The notes under the pieces were generated by a model that saw nothing but the letters and a program-made list of their open reading frames with translations, had not been told where the DNA came from and made no database searches. A stretch of 64,000 nucleotides of DNA from Takakia lepidozioides (Eukaryota > Streptophyta > Takakiopsida > Takakiales > Takakiaceae), in assembly GCA_030704615.1 (NCBI GenBank), contig CM060734.1, positions 16,430,001 through 16,494,000 on the forward strand, written 5' to 3'. Both the position numbers and the translations under genes were made by a program. Positions 1 through 11,589 of the stretch are shown here, piece after piece (position 1 is the stretch's first letter; every line of letters starts with the position of its first letter).

Positions 1-862
1 TCCGGCTTAGCTAGCTCAGGAATCCGATTGCAAAAACTTGTGTTGTACAAATTTTGTTTATAAATGAAATGGGTTCCAAATATTGTGCTTCCTATTTTGT
101 TTGGAATGGTGATGCATGGTATGGTTGGCTAGTGTGTAGAATGCATGCTAGCTTACAAGAGTGGGAGAGGTAAATTGGATTAATCGTGTGTTTGCGCAGC
201 GCCGAAATCGGGTGACTCCCATCCAAGGGGCAAGGAAACTTGCGTCTTCTTTGGGAGTTCACGTGCTAGTGCGCACATGGCGCGTGCGCGTACTATAACT
301 GCGCTACCGAAGGGGTTGCCTTGTAGTGCGGGCTAATGTGGAAGCTACATGCTTCCGTTCACGTACTATAATCGTGTAGCCTCGGGACGAAGTCGTAGTG
401 CGGCTTCGGCGTGTTCCCATACCTCAGCCAGCATTCCAAGGCGGACCCAATTGTAGTGATTGGGGCACACGGTTGGTTCAAGGTTATCTTCATAGTCAAA
501 AAAGAATTCAAGGTGAACCCTTGCTCAAGGTGATGCCAAAAACCGGCATCATGAGCGGTCACAAGCAATGTTGTTGCAGTAAGGCGATTCGATCCTCTGG
601 GAGGATCGTTCCTTGGCCTTGAAGTGGGCCAAGAAGAGTACACTGGGTGGAGCTTGACAGGCTCCACCCTTGGCCGGGACTGGGAGGAAGTCGGCCGAAC
701 TAGCTAGTGGAGAGTAGAGTCAAGTGGGGGTTTGGTTCTTTGCCATGGGACGCCATGGTACGGAAACAAACTCCTTGATGTGGGACGCCACAACTTGGAT
801 GTTAGTTTCCACAAAAAAAGACAAGTCGATGAGGACATCGACTCCTCGTTGGTAGGGGTGTG
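1..862 (+). mobile_element. Noncoding 3' tail of a chromovirus (element 1)
   Basis: This stretch aligns almost base for base with 38223-39081, the segment between the integrase stop and the 3' LTR of the complete chromovirus at 32841-39810. It has no credible ORF; short ORFs here have no domain signature. Shared landmarks include the CGTACTATAA motifs near 290 and 364 and the AGGCGGACCC block near 439. The element continues off the left edge, so its coding part is not visible. Its position directly upstream of an LTR makes it the 3' untranslated region of that element. Confidence 0.75.
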
Positions 863-1566
863 TGTCGCGGCCCTTTACCTTGAGGGCGGGGGGTCAGGAC
901 ACAAAAGGGGCTGCCCTTGTGGTGGGGGCAGTGGCAGCGAATAGGAAAGGGGGCTGCAGCACCCTTGAGTGCCGAAGGCACTCAAGGAGGCGGAGGCGCT
1001 CACTAGGTGAAGCCCCGAGTTGCGGTGGTGAGGGCTCCACGAGGGGTGGTGATAGCGTAGGGAGTCGTAGTGGGGGTCGCATAGGACTCACCATGAGGCT
1101 GATGCCTTGTGGTGGGAGTCGTGGGGAGTCTTGGGACTCGCCGCGGTCCATTGGGGCCGTGGTGGGTGGGCCAAGACTCACCGCGACTTACCACGGAAGG
1201 TTGAGGGTCTAGGTGGTGGTGCACCAGATTTGGACTTGGCTAGTTGTGAAACCCTCATGGACACCTACAGAAGTATATATAGGGAGAACGGTGCAAGCCC
1301 GTTGGTGACCAAAAACTAGTGAGTAAGTGTGCGAGCCGGAAAGCGACCAAGGTGTGGGGAGCTATTCCGGACTGCCATCTACCAAAGGGAATTTCCACTA
1401 GGCCCAAAGTGGTGGAGGGTCTTTTGGAGGCGCAAGGGGGACCGTTATGCCCCGCTGAGCAGCCGAAGCTCCGAGTTGGCCCGGCGGCCAGTTTGAGAGT
1501 TAGGCGCGCGCATCAAAGCGAGTAACTATGACTTGAAGGGGAGTTTACCGAAATGAGGTGCACGAC
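863..1566 (+). repeat. LTR of chromovirus element 1 (3' LTR)
   Basis: Begins TGTCGCGG and ends ACGACA, matching the LTRs at 32841-33566 and 39082-39810 along its whole length. It carries a TATA box near 1273-1282 (AGTATATATAGG), as the other copies do. The sequence after 1566 (TTGAGTACC) is not the tRNA-Met primer site that follows the 5' LTR at 33569, so this is the 3' LTR, with its coding region off the window to the left. Confidence 0.8.
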
Positions 1567-2195
1567 ATTGAGTACCTAGCTTCTAGGCGCAGCACCCAGG
1601 CTCCTCCCGGGCTACTCACGGCTATGGGGCAGCTGCTATCAAGCAAATTTAGCCCGCCCAAACCCCAAAACAAAAAAAATAACAACTCCCCCCTCCCCTA
1701 GGCCTCCACGGCTTGCTTGGGGGGGACAAATTAGTATATAACGGGCGTGATGGTGGCCTAAAATCCCAGATCCAGCCTGTTGTCATCTTTTCTAGAGTAG
1801 ACTATATTCCAAATTAGTAACAAATCACCAGACTATTTCTTCAATGACTTCAAATATAAGCTTCAAAAGCTCTCAATTCAAATGGACTTATGGGACCAAC
1901 CCCTTGTAAATCATATATTTGAAATAGTGGAACTCCACAATGCATGCTCCTCCTTTAGAGGGCTTAAATCAGATTTTCAACTTCAAGCTTTTGCTTGGAA
2001 AACAAATGAATCAAATAGATAAATGGTGAATGGTAAGATAGGGTCAACCTTCCAATGTGTGAGTGCTTGGGATGCTCTATCGACTCGTGTAATGGTACTC
2101 TACGCGGTCCACTTTTGGGTACTCGTCTCTAGGTCCATACCGGCCCTCCCTACTCGTCCTCAAGTCGCCTTCTTCCACATGAACTTGCCCTTCTT
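1567..2195. other. Unassigned AT-rich spacer
   Basis: I see no gene, RNA or repeat signature that I can name. The short ORF at 2023-2208 has no recognisable motif. Confidence 0.5.
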
Positions 2196-2800
2196 CCTTC
2201 ACAAATGAAAATGGCTCAAAGGCCTACAAAGCTAGGACTTCTCAAATGAATTCCTAACTAGGGAGCTTCAAGCTTCACTCCCTAGGACCTAGGCTTCCTC
2301 AAGCCACAAACTAGCAAGCATCTAAACAACAAAGCAAGAGGAAACTATACAAATGAACTAGGTGAAGAACAAGGAAGGCCTTGCTCTTCTTTTATACTGT
2401 TTTTGAGCCTAATAAACTAATGAGAAATATTCATTAAACTATTATATCCTTGAAGGATCTATAGTTTAATATTCAAAATGGATGGAAAATCTTAGAGGCT
2501 AATGAAAACTGGTTTTTCATCCATCCTCATGGATGACCAGTTGGCAAAAGTTATCATTTCATCCATCCAGCTCCTCAGGGCGAATTTAGGATTTTTCATC
2601 CATCCATGAAGCAAAAATTCAATTAATTGGCTCCCGTGAGTGTCGTTGACTTGATAATTTGGTGCCATCATTAATCTCCTCCATAAATCACCAAACTTGG
2701 TGAAAAATTATAAATAAACACCTTGTAGATGCCTGTAAAATCCCAGGGTGATCGGGGATAAAGAGATTTTTCTATCGCCGGTTTTTCGCCGTTTCGCCGT
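2196..2800 (-). repeat. LTR-like block, minus orientation
   Basis: Read on the minus strand, this block has a TATA-like ACAGTATAAAAG (around 2389-2400) followed by a leader rich in GCTTGAGGAAGCCTAGG-type words and a GGCC..GAGCCAT end. The plus-strand block at 16680-17480 has the same order of words (TATA-like box, AGTTGCTTG/GCTTG-rich leader, CCTAGG, GAGCCAT). I infer two divergent LTR-like or terminal-repeat copies in opposite orientation. No internal coding region is recognised at either site. Confidence 0.4.
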
Positions 2801-3235
2801 TTCGAAAGTTGTTCCTTCTTAGAAAATAAATACTACTGGTGGCCCTAGGGGTCTTTGGCCCTGCCACTGGGTTCTAACCTTCCCAAAGTCTTCTCCTACA
2901 TGCTCCGCACCATTGGGGAGTCATATCTTCACCGTGAAGCTTCCCGCTCCGCCGTTTGCTTCGATGCAGCATCTTACTTTGTCGCGATATTTCATCGCTA
3001 TACAGTGTTCCTACCAATTGCCAAGTATGTCCTCCTGTGAGTCTACTGGACTGGAGAGAATGGAGAATAGAGGGATTGCAATCCGTATCCAAACGCTTGC
3101 CTTGCAATGTTCGAACTGGGTCGATTTGTCGCTCCTGGTATTGATCGGTTTACCTAACCTGTTGTCGATGCAGCTTCCTACAGTCCTCTTGACGCCTAGA
3201 ATCTCTTGTCTCGATAGAAGAAAAATGCGGAATAA

Positions 3236-3430
3236 CCACTCTGGTAACCACTCATTTTGAGTGGAAAAAGACACTCAACCACTCTGGCCCCAGAGTGGTC
3301 TAGACCCAGTGGATCTTGACTCAGCAGTGGTTACATGACGTGTCCGTAGTGGTTAAAGACAGTGGTTACAATCACTTGCCTCCGAGTCCAGCTGTTTGCT
3401 TACGTGTCATAGTGGTAAACTAACATGCCA
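3236..3430. repeat. Cluster of AACCACT / AGTGGTT inverted words
   Basis: The words AACCACT, CCACTCTGG and AGTGGTT recur on both strands at short intervals and can form small hairpins. The same AGTGGTT..AACCACT pairing is the core of the tandem array at 3731-3931. Confidence 0.45.
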
Positions 3431-3602
3431 CTTCCACCGTATGCGACGTGGACGCCACAAATCCGTTGATCATACTTAGTAATCGACGGACACGTGTCCA
3501 TATTCACACGGACACGTGGCCGAATCCAGTTAGACGATTATGTTGTCCATTATCTGGACACGTAGCCATATTACAAATGCGGGTCTAATAGTATTGATGT
3601 AG

Positions 3603-3728
3603 ACCACCCTGTTGGTTGTTACAAAGGTGTCCACCTTCCTACCGGAAGGCAGTAGCCCTTCTGGGTCAAGTGACACCATAAGTTACGCTTGCTTCGGCAA
3701 CGCGTCCACCTTTTTTTTTTTTTTTTTG
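3603..3728 (+). repeat. Dispersed short repeat with T-tail (possible SINE 3' part)
   Basis: About 110 bp from the TGTTGGTTGTTACAAAGG block to the GCAACGCGTCCACC block are repeated nearly identically at 61776-61888. Here the repeat ends in a run of about 18 T. The 61.7-kb copy has extra upstream sequence with tRNA-like A-box and B-box words; this copy lacks that head. Short length, dispersal and a homopolymer tail fit a 5'-truncated tRNA-derived SINE, which is an inference. Confidence 0.45.
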
Positions 3729-3730
3729 AT

Positions 3731-3931
3731 ATAGTGGTTTGGTTGTGTGCTAAAACCACTTACTGAGTGGTTCTACCAGTATCAATGTAGTGGTTAGGTT
3801 GTGTGCTAAAACCACTGACGGAGTGGTTCTACCAGTATTGATGTAGTGGTTAGGTTGTGTGCTAAAACCACTCACGGAGTGGTTCTACCAGTATTGATGT
3901 AGTGGTTAGGTTGTGTGCTAAAACCACTGAC
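3731..3931 (+). repeat. 56-bp tandem repeat, about 3.5 units
   Basis: Each unit runs from AGTGGTTAGGTTGTGTGC through AAAACCACT to CTACCAGTATTGATGT, 56 bp in all. Within a unit, AGTGGTTnGG and AAACCACT can pair as a hairpin. Units differ by a few substitutions. It starts directly after the T-tail at 3728. Confidence 0.85.
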
Positions 3932-4007
3932 TGAGTCATCCAGTGTGTCCCACCAAGTATGAACCATCTATTTGAATTATTACTACCAGAGTGGTATGTA
4001 CTATTTA

Positions 4008-6690
4008 TTGGCTTAAAATTAATTTAAATTCAATTACATTATGGAATGGCTTGGTGTTGATGGTGAGGCAAATGATTTATTCATTGATTTTGTTTTTGGC
4101 TCCATTTTGCTTTCGGCTTCAAGCATCCCACTGCCACTCCCCCGCCAAAATTTGGATCAATAAAAAATGCCCCCCAAAAAAAAAGTTCTCTTCGCTCACT
4201 ATTGCAGAACTCTCTATGAAGAGTGCATGAAGTAGAGCACAAATCAAGTTTGGAGTGCAAAACGGGCAAGAAACTGTGGTTTTGGGTCCAAATGAATTTT
4301 GATCGCTCCCAAATTCGGCACGCACGTTGCATATGCAGTCGTTATACGCCCCATTCATAAACGGAATGAAAAAAAAAAGCATGAGCACGCAAAACGCAGT
4401 CCAACAGGTCCCTTGAAGTAATAGCAGATCCAACAGAATACATTCAATGGGTGAACGGATGGTTGCCCATCCAAATCATTTTTGTTTGCTTCCAAACTTT
4501 GCCAGTACGTTTGAGACACCCTCTCACAGGTCCCGGACTAATATCAAATCAATCAAAATTCATTCGATGGCTCACGAATGGTTGGCCATCGAAATGATTT
4601 TGGTTCGCTTTGAGACTTGGCCAGTATGTTCAATGTACCACGGAAGAGGCCCCAGAGTAAATATGAGATCAATCGAAATTCGTTCAATGGGCCAGCGGAT
4701 GGTTGCCCATCCAAATGATTTTCGTTCGCTTTGAGACTTGGCCAGTGTGTTCAATGTACCCTCTGATAGGTCCCAGTGTAATATGATATCAATCGAAACT
4801 CGTTCGATGGGCCAATGAGGCGTTCATTTGTCATCTGGTTTTTGTTCATTGCGAAAAAGAAATCCTGCAATGCGTGCACGGCTATTGCACCCATTGAACG
4901 GATGTGGTTGAAGCCCCTCTTTTGCCCGCATGTGCTTGAACATGTGCGGAGACACAACAGATGAATAAATCATTTGCCTCCCCATCGACACCAAGCCATT
5001 CCATAATGTAATTGAATTTAAATTAATTTTAAGCCAATAAATAGGTTTGCACTGCTTTTCATTGATTTTGTTTTGCGGCTTCAAGCATCCCACTGCCACT
5101 CCCCCGCCAAAATTTGGATCAATAAAAAATGCCCCCCAAAAAAAAAGTTCTCTTCGCTCACTATTGCAGAACTCTCTATGAAGAGTGCATGAAGTAGAGC
5201 ACAAATCAAGTTTGGAGTGCAAAACGGCCAAGAAACTGTGGTTTTGGGTCCAAATGAATTTTGATCGCTCCCAAATTTGGCACGCACGTTGCATATGCAG
5301 TCGTTATACGCCCCATTCATAAACGGAATGAAAAAAAAAAGCATGAGCACGCAAAACGCAGTCCAACAGGTCCCTTGAAGTAATAGCAGATCCAACAGAA
5401 TACATTCAATGGGTGAACGGATGGTTGCCCATCCAAATCATTTTTGTTTGCTTCCAAACTTTGCCAGTACGTTTGAGACACCCTCTCACAGGTCCCGGAC
5501 TAATATCAAATCAATCAAAATTCATTCGATGGCTCACGAATGGTTGGCCATCGAAATGATTTTGGTTCGCTTTGAGACTTGGCCAGTATGTTCAATGTAC
5601 CACGGAAGAGGCCCCAGAGTAAATATGAGATCAATCGAAATTCGTTCAATGGGCCAGCGGATGGTTGCCCATCCAAATGATTTTTGTTCGCTTTGAGACT
5701 TGGCCAGTGTGTTCAATGTACCCTCTCAATTGGCTTAAAATTAATTTAAATTCAATTACATTATGGAATGGCTTGGTGTCGATGGGGAGGCAAATGATTT
5801 ATTCATCTGTTGTGTCTCCGCACATGTGTCGCACACGTGTTCAAGCACATGCGGGCAAAAGAGGGGCTTCAACCACATCCGTTCAATGGGTGCGATAGCC
5901 GTGCACGCATTGCAGGATTTCTTTTTCGCAATGAACAAAAACCAGATGACAAATGAACGCCTCATTGGCCCATCGAACGAGTTTCGATTGATATCATATT
6001 ACACCGGGACCTATCAGAGGGTACATTGAACACACTGGCCAAGTCTCAAAGCGAACGAAAATCATTTGGATGGGCAACCATCCGCTGGCCCATTGAACGA
6101 ATTTCGATTGATCTCATATTTACTCTGGGGCCTCTTCCGTGGTACATTGAACATACTGGCCAAGTCTCAAAGCGAACCAAAATCATTTCGATGGCCAACC
6201 ATTCGTGAGCCATCGAATGAATTTCGATTGATCTGATATTAGTCCGGGACCTGTGAGAGGGTGTCTCAAACGTACTGGCAAAGTTTGGAAGCAAACAAAA
6301 ATGATTTGGATGGGCAACCATCCGTTCACCCATTGAATGTATTCTGTTGGATCTGCTATTACGTCAAGGGACCTGTTGGACTGCGTTTTGCGTGCTCATG
6401 TTTTTTTTTTCAATTCCGTTTTTGAATGGGGCGTGTAATGACTCCATATGCAACGTGCGTGCCAAATTTGGGAGCGATCAAAATTCATTTGGACCCAAAA
6501 CCACAGTTTCTTGCCCGTTTTGCACTCCAAACTTGATTTGTGCTCTACTTCATGCACTCTTCATAGAGAGTTCTGCAATAGTGAGCGAAGAGAACTTTTT
6601 TTTTGGGGGGCATTTTTTATTGATCCAAATTTTGGCGGGGGAGTGGCAGTGGGATGCTTGAAGCCGCAAAACAAAATTGAGTCAAAAACA
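4008..6690. mobile_element. Foldback-like complex of long inverted and direct repeats
   Basis: A block X (4083-4763) is followed by block Y (4764-5038). X recurs directly at 5061-5728. Then Y and X recur inverted (about 5729-6025 and 6030-6685). A fragment of inverted Y also lies at 4008-4082. The arms are roughly 950 bp and nearly identical. Inside X, a unit of about 120 bp is tandemly repeated (starts near 4443, 4563, 4683, 4803), each with hairpins such as GGATGGTTGCCCATCC. Long inverted arms built from internal tandem subrepeats are typical of Foldback-type DNA elements. The ORFs of 60-156 codons here repeat with the units and are not genes. No transposase is present. Confidence 0.7.
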
Positions 6691-8708
6691 AAATCGATAC
6701 GTGCCAGAAACCCATATCGATATGATTGACCTGGAATCCCACCCTCCCACCCTGTTTTTTCAGAGACCCTGAAATGTAATGGGGTATTCAAATGAGATTG
6801 TAAACATGAAAGGGAATGTTAGATGGTGCCCTGTAAAGGGCTGTTTTGTCTTTCAATGACAATGACCTTAGCGGTCTTGTCCATGTCTTGACATGACATG
6901 TATATCTTCCCTGCCCTAACCCTCTGCATGACGATCGTGCTCAAGGGATGGCTGGAGCTGAGAGATGGTGGCGGGGGGCGCATGGAGCTCGATTCAGGCG
7001 CCCTTGAATGCTACGGAGCTGCACCATTAAGGCATTTAGGTGTTCTGGCAAGATTCAATACCTTCTTCCCCTCTTGGGGTACGCAATGGCGGCAGTACCT
7101 GCAATTTCCCTGTGGCGGTTGTCTCTAATGCTTGGCGGGCGATCTACCTGTGTTGTGGTTGCTTGTTGTGACCTTCATTGATCATTAAGATACAAGCGGC
7201 GATCTTAAGGCCTCAGGGAAGTGTCTGAACTCTTTAAGTTTGGGCGATTCACTTTCTTTGTGCATGCTTTGTACATTTTTGTTGTGCATTTTTGTTTGTT
7301 GGTCTTGAGAGCTATGGCGCAGGCCTCTCTTCCACAAGCCATCAAGGTATTGGCTTGCATATGCTCTGTTTCCTTTCTGCCTCTGCTTTGTATTGCATGT
7401 TGTACAACGATAACAAGCGTGAGACCTGCGATTCACCTGGGGTTCCACATCGTCTCTAACTTAACTGTTTCTGATTGCGTGTGATGGGACCAGGTGAGGG
7501 TCCTCACTTAACATGGATTTTAAAGCTTGAAGTTGATTGGAATCGAGTTGAAGAAGCGACGCCATCTGTATCTTTGGGGGAGAACGATCCTTTCTTCCTC
7601 TTTCCTTTGATCTTGATGGCTCCTATGTTTAACCTAGTATGGTGGACAATCAATCATTAGGGCGACTATCTCTTGTTCCCTATGGCATACTGATGTGACG
7701 ATGGAGCAATGATATGACAAGCTGATGGCTTTAAAGAGATCTGGTAACATGCTACAATGTAGGGCAGACCTGTTTACATGACCAGACAGTGTTCTTGAAT
7801 GTACAAGCATTGGAAACTTAGCCTCTTTTAGAAGCTTGTTACTTTAGGACACTTGATACCATGCCAAACTGATATGGATGGATCTTTTGTGGCCAAATCT
7901 GGTCCTTGGTTATATGCCCTTGAATGTTTACCTATTTTCCAAAATGGTAAGACATTGGTAGATGTGAAGAGAATGATTCAGGCATTGTATTCAAGTTGCT
8001 TTAGGATTAAATAATACCAAAGTAACCTGCAGGCCTGATGGGATGAGCAATTCAGATTCTTTGTGTTTCCTATGGATGATTGCATGGCAAGTAAATCTGA
8101 TTACAGCCTCTTATGGTAATGATTTCCCTACCCCAGACATAGAACTTGGTCTTGGGACATGGAATAAGAGGTGGGAATATTACTCTACCCTGTCATTGAA
8201 ATTACACACCAGCCCCAGATCTAAAACAGATCATGGGGCAAAAAACATGGTGTCAATAAGTGACTTGATGTGCAAAATAGGGCAGCTGATTATACCCTGT
8301 TGTATAAGCTGCCAAATATCAGTCTTGTAACCCTGCTTTGGTGATGTTCTTTATGTAAAGAAATGCTCTTATTTTGTTCTTAAGCCTTCTATGATCATAA
8401 ATGGCTTCTTTAAGACAAACAGACATTTCCAGCCATGAACAGTGATCAATGGATCCTTATTTGGACATGGATACTTACTGCTCAGTCACTTTGGTATGTC
8501 CAATGATACAAAGAACCCAAAACTATACTAGTTTTTGGGCCAACAATAAATTAGGATGGTTGGTTATGCCTTGGTATGTAAGCTGACCAAAAAATACAGA
8601 CTGAATGACATGGCATGTCATGAATGACACTTTTTAGCATGCTGAACAATGGTTTCCTGCTATGAACAGTGGTAATTGAGTCTCTAATTTTTCCCACCCC
8701 CCCCACCC
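6691..8708. other. Unassigned intergenic sequence
   Basis: Several short ORFs (for example 7221-7484 and 8043-8330) lack recognisable domains, and I see no repeat structure beyond a C-rich run at 8690-8709. That run abuts the start of recognisable reverse-transcriptase homology. I see nothing else I can support. Confidence 0.5.
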
Positions 8709-8709
8709 A

Positions 8710-9453
8710 GAGATTTCATCTATGGAGTTGCTCAAAGCTGGATTGGTCAAGTTGTCAGGCGGGGAGTATGCCTCGGCAACGGTGATGCCAGCTAAGAAAG
8801 ATATCTATGGCAATTGGACAGAAAGAAGGATGTGTGGGGACTATCGTCCTGTGAACCGTCAGACTAAGTCCGATAGATATGCCACGCCAACTCCAGAGGA
8901 GATCTTTGATGCCATTGGGCATGCAAAGGTGTTTAGCACATTGGACTTGCGATCCGGTTACCACCAGTTGCCAATCAAAGAGGCTGACAAGCAAAAGACG
9001 ACATTCTGGGGGATTGACCAACATGGGAATGATTGTTTGTACCAATGGCGGTTCTTACCGTTTGGGTTGAAGAATGCTCCTGCAGAGTTTCAGAGGGTCA
9101 TGGATAGGATTCTCGCGGGGCTAGACTTTGCCCGGTGCTACATTGATGACATCATCGTCTTTAGTGCTACGGTTGAGGAGCATGAGAGACACCTTCAGGT
9201 GGTGTTTGAACGCTTGAGAGTGCACGGGTTGAAACTGCATCCCGGAAAGTGCAAGTTCTTCCACAATCAGATTGAATATCTGGGCCACATGACATACCCT
9301 GGAGGATTGGGTGTTCAACAGACAAAGGTGGAGGCCATTGCATGCATTCCACGCCCCATGGATGTGAGCAGAGTTCGTGCTTTCATGGGATTGACAAACT
9401 ACTATTGACGGTTTGTCAAGGGATTTAGCAGCATTGCAAAGGCTCTTACCAAA
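8710..9453 (+). pseudogene. Ty3/gypsy reverse transcriptase, methyltransferase/PHD family (copy 1)
   Basis: Polymerase domain of a Ty3/gypsy retrotransposon, which would copy the element RNA into DNA in the particle. Ordered motifs are visible: [34 protein letters not shown], the catalytic YIDDIIVFS (near 9139-9165) and a primer-grip-like YLGH. The frame breaks once, at a TGA near 9406 inside the TNYY-RFVKGF motif, where related elements have arginine; CGA to TGA is the simplest change. The frame then runs on into RNase H. Nothing of gag, protease or methyltransferase lies upstream, so this copy is 5'-truncated at about 8710. Identity to the family rests on the shared ATVEEHERH and integrase sequence with the 52.5-57.8 kb copy. 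Confidence 0.9.
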
Positions 9454-10002
9454 TTGACCAAGGTGGGTCAGTTGTGGCAGTGGGAGGAGGAGCAGGAGGA
9501 AGCCTTTAAGGAACTCAAGGCTCGATTGACTTCTGCACCTATTCTGAGGCGACCTATTCGGGGGCGGTCTTTCCAGCTACATACGGATTGGAGTATGCTG
9601 GGGATTGGAGCAGTGCTCACACATGAGGGTGATGAGGGAAGAGAGTTCGTAGTGGCATATGCTAGCCGCTCGAACAATGATGCCGAGGCAAAGTATAGTT
9701 CCTATGAAGGGGAGTGTCTAGTTGCGGTATGGGCAGTGACACATTTCAGATGCTACCTCTATGGCAATCTCTTCACCCTTGTCACGGATCACCAACCATT
9801 GAAGTGGTTGATGGAGTCAGACAAGCTTACAGGGAAGCTTGCACGGTGGGCACTTATGCTTCAAGAGTACGACTTCCAAGTGGTGCATCGAGCCGGTATT
9901 GTCAATCGGGATGCAGATGGATTGAGTCGTAATCCATGCACGAGCGAGCATGATGATACTGGAGCTCGGTGGCATGGTGAGACGGACGAGGAGATGGTGT
10001 GA
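9454..10002 (+). pseudogene. RNase H domain of copy 1
   Basis: Continues the reading frame of the reverse transcriptase. It shows the RNase H landmarks: HTDWS (first catalytic Asp, with W where most Ty3 elements have A), EGECLVAVWAV (Glu), TDHQPLKWLM (Asp) and VNRDADGLSR (last Asp). The domain removes RNA from the RNA:DNA hybrid during reverse transcription. The frame closes at a TGA just after HGETDEEMV. The 53.3-kb copy reads through this point as MVPGWHAS, so the two stops here (about 10000-10014) are mutations rather than a natural end. Confidence 0.85.
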
Positions 10003-11232
10003 GGATGACATGCATCGGTTTTTTTGTGCATTCTAGCAATGGGAGCTCAAGCTGGTTCATCCCATGCGATTGGTCATGTAGATAGCGTGCATGACGATCC
10101 AGAGACTAGTGAGGAGTTTGGTGGTGCTAAGGATGTGCATGAAGATGCAGCAATGTTGGCATACCTTCGTACCGGAGAGACAGCAGCCAGTGTGACTGCT
10201 AAGGAGAGGGATCGGGTCCTACAACGAACCAAGAGGTTCAAGTGGGAGGGGACTCACCTACTCCGGGTATGGGAGGATGGACGAGTGAGGATTGTGCTTC
10301 ATCCAACAAAACGAGCGCGATTGGTACGCCATGCCCATGAAGAGTTGGGACATTTTGGGGTGCGGCGCACTCATAGTTTGCTGCAAGGGCAGTATTGGTG
10401 GCGGGGCATGCACACGGATGTGCAACAGTTAGTGGCAAGGTGCATGGTGTGTGATAGAGTGCGGGCTTCTTTCAACGCCCCTACTCCACAATTGCATCCT
10501 TTACTAATTATGGGTTTGGGCTATCGTTGGAGTCTTGACTTCGCAGGCCCATTGCCATTGACGATTCGTCATATCAAGTATGTGCTGGTAATGGTGGAAC
10601 ACTTCTCCAAATGGATTGAACTGGTGGCATTGCCTGACAAGGCAAGTGAGGGGGCTGCGTATGCATTCTTAGATCGAATGCTTAGCCATTTTGGTGCTCC
10701 AGCCGAGGTACTCACAGACTAGGGGAGAGAGTTCTTGGGGGAGTTTTAGGCTTTGTGTGAGCAAACCTTGATAGATCGCCGCACTACTTCTCGGGATTAT
10801 CCCGAGGCTGATGGCTTGGTGAAGAGAGTTGTTCAGACAGTCAAGAGAGGTTTGCGTAAGTACGGTTTGCAGAAAAGACACCTAGGAGATTGGGACCTTC
10901 AACTGCCTTGGCTAGCTATGGGCTATAGGTTCAGCAAACAAGCTTCACTTGCCTCCTTCTCACCTTACTTTCTTCCCTTCGGCCGAGAGCCGGATTTGCC
11001 TGCATCTATTCGCAGGGAGGCTGCAATAGTTCTCAACCTTGATGATCCAGATGTGTGGACACAAGCATGCAGTGCCCAGCGGGCAGAGTTGTTCAAGAGA
11101 GTCATGCCTATGGCTTTTGAGAACCTTGCTATTGCCCAACACCGAGACACATTGAGATACGCCACTATACGTGGAGGGGGATATCGGCCAAATGTTCGGC
11201 GTTTCCACCCTGGGGACTATGTGTATTTGTAG
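10003..11232 (+). pseudogene. Ty3/gypsy integrase of copy 1
   Basis: Zinc-binding HHCC region (HAHEELGH and CMVCDRV, near 10326-10460), then a catalytic core with SLDFAGP (first Asp) and VLTD-GREF (second Asp). TAG stops follow VLTD (about 10720) and GEF (about 10747); the 52.6-kb copy has CAG at both. The third catalytic residue lies in ADGL-KRVV, where this copy has Lys and the 15.8-kb copy has Glu (ADGLAERVV). The C-terminal part runs to DYVYL, then a TAG, then QTTPTTLDVTAG in the same frame toward the PHD finger. The protein would insert the cDNA into chromosomes. This copy cannot be active. Confidence 0.9.
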
Positions 11233-11589
11233 CAGACAACGCCTACGACCTTGGATGTCACAGCAGGACGTGTGATTCTAAGGGTCAGGGAGGTGTTGCT
11301 TTCAGGAGTATTGATTCTGGAGGGTCAAGATGGCATGGTATGGAAGGACCATGTGCGCAATTGTGCGCCATGTCACCTTCCACATGTGGATGGGAATATA
11401 GATCCTAATCTTGCAGTGGTACCTGCAGGGTTGCGTTGCATGCTATGTGGGCATGCTGGTGGCGCCGCAACCATGTTGGTGTGTGACAAATGTTCAAGGG
11501 GGTGGCACATGGGATGCTTGACACCGCCACTTGAGGAGGTTCCTATCGGAGAATGGTTGTGTCCACGATACCTTGGACAGAGGTAGTGG
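11233..11589 (+). pseudogene. PHD finger C-terminal to integrase (copy 1)
   Basis: Same frame as the integrase, separated from it by one TAG. After an integrase-tail segment (TAGRVILRVREV, WKDHVRNCAPCHLP) comes a C4HC3-type PHD finger: CMLC, LVCDKC, GWHMGC and EWLCP, near 11436-11570. The last metal ligand is Tyr here (CPRY) but Cys in the 32.8-kb fragment (CPHC), a single G-to-A difference. PHD fingers usually read histone H3 tails, often by methylation state. Chromoviruses carry a chromodomain at this position, so I infer a targeting role. The ORF ends LGQR-stop at about 11586. Confidence 0.85.

Noticed and set aside
359-1525. ORFs of 60-116 codons in and before the LTR
   Set aside because: They overlap on both strands, occur in LTR or 3'-tail sequence and are not conserved in frame between the LTR copies.
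4447-6333. Repeated ORFs of 95-156 codons on both strands
   Set aside because: They recur with each repeat unit and its inverted copy, on whichever strand the unit faces, and have no domain. They are by-products of the foldback repeats.
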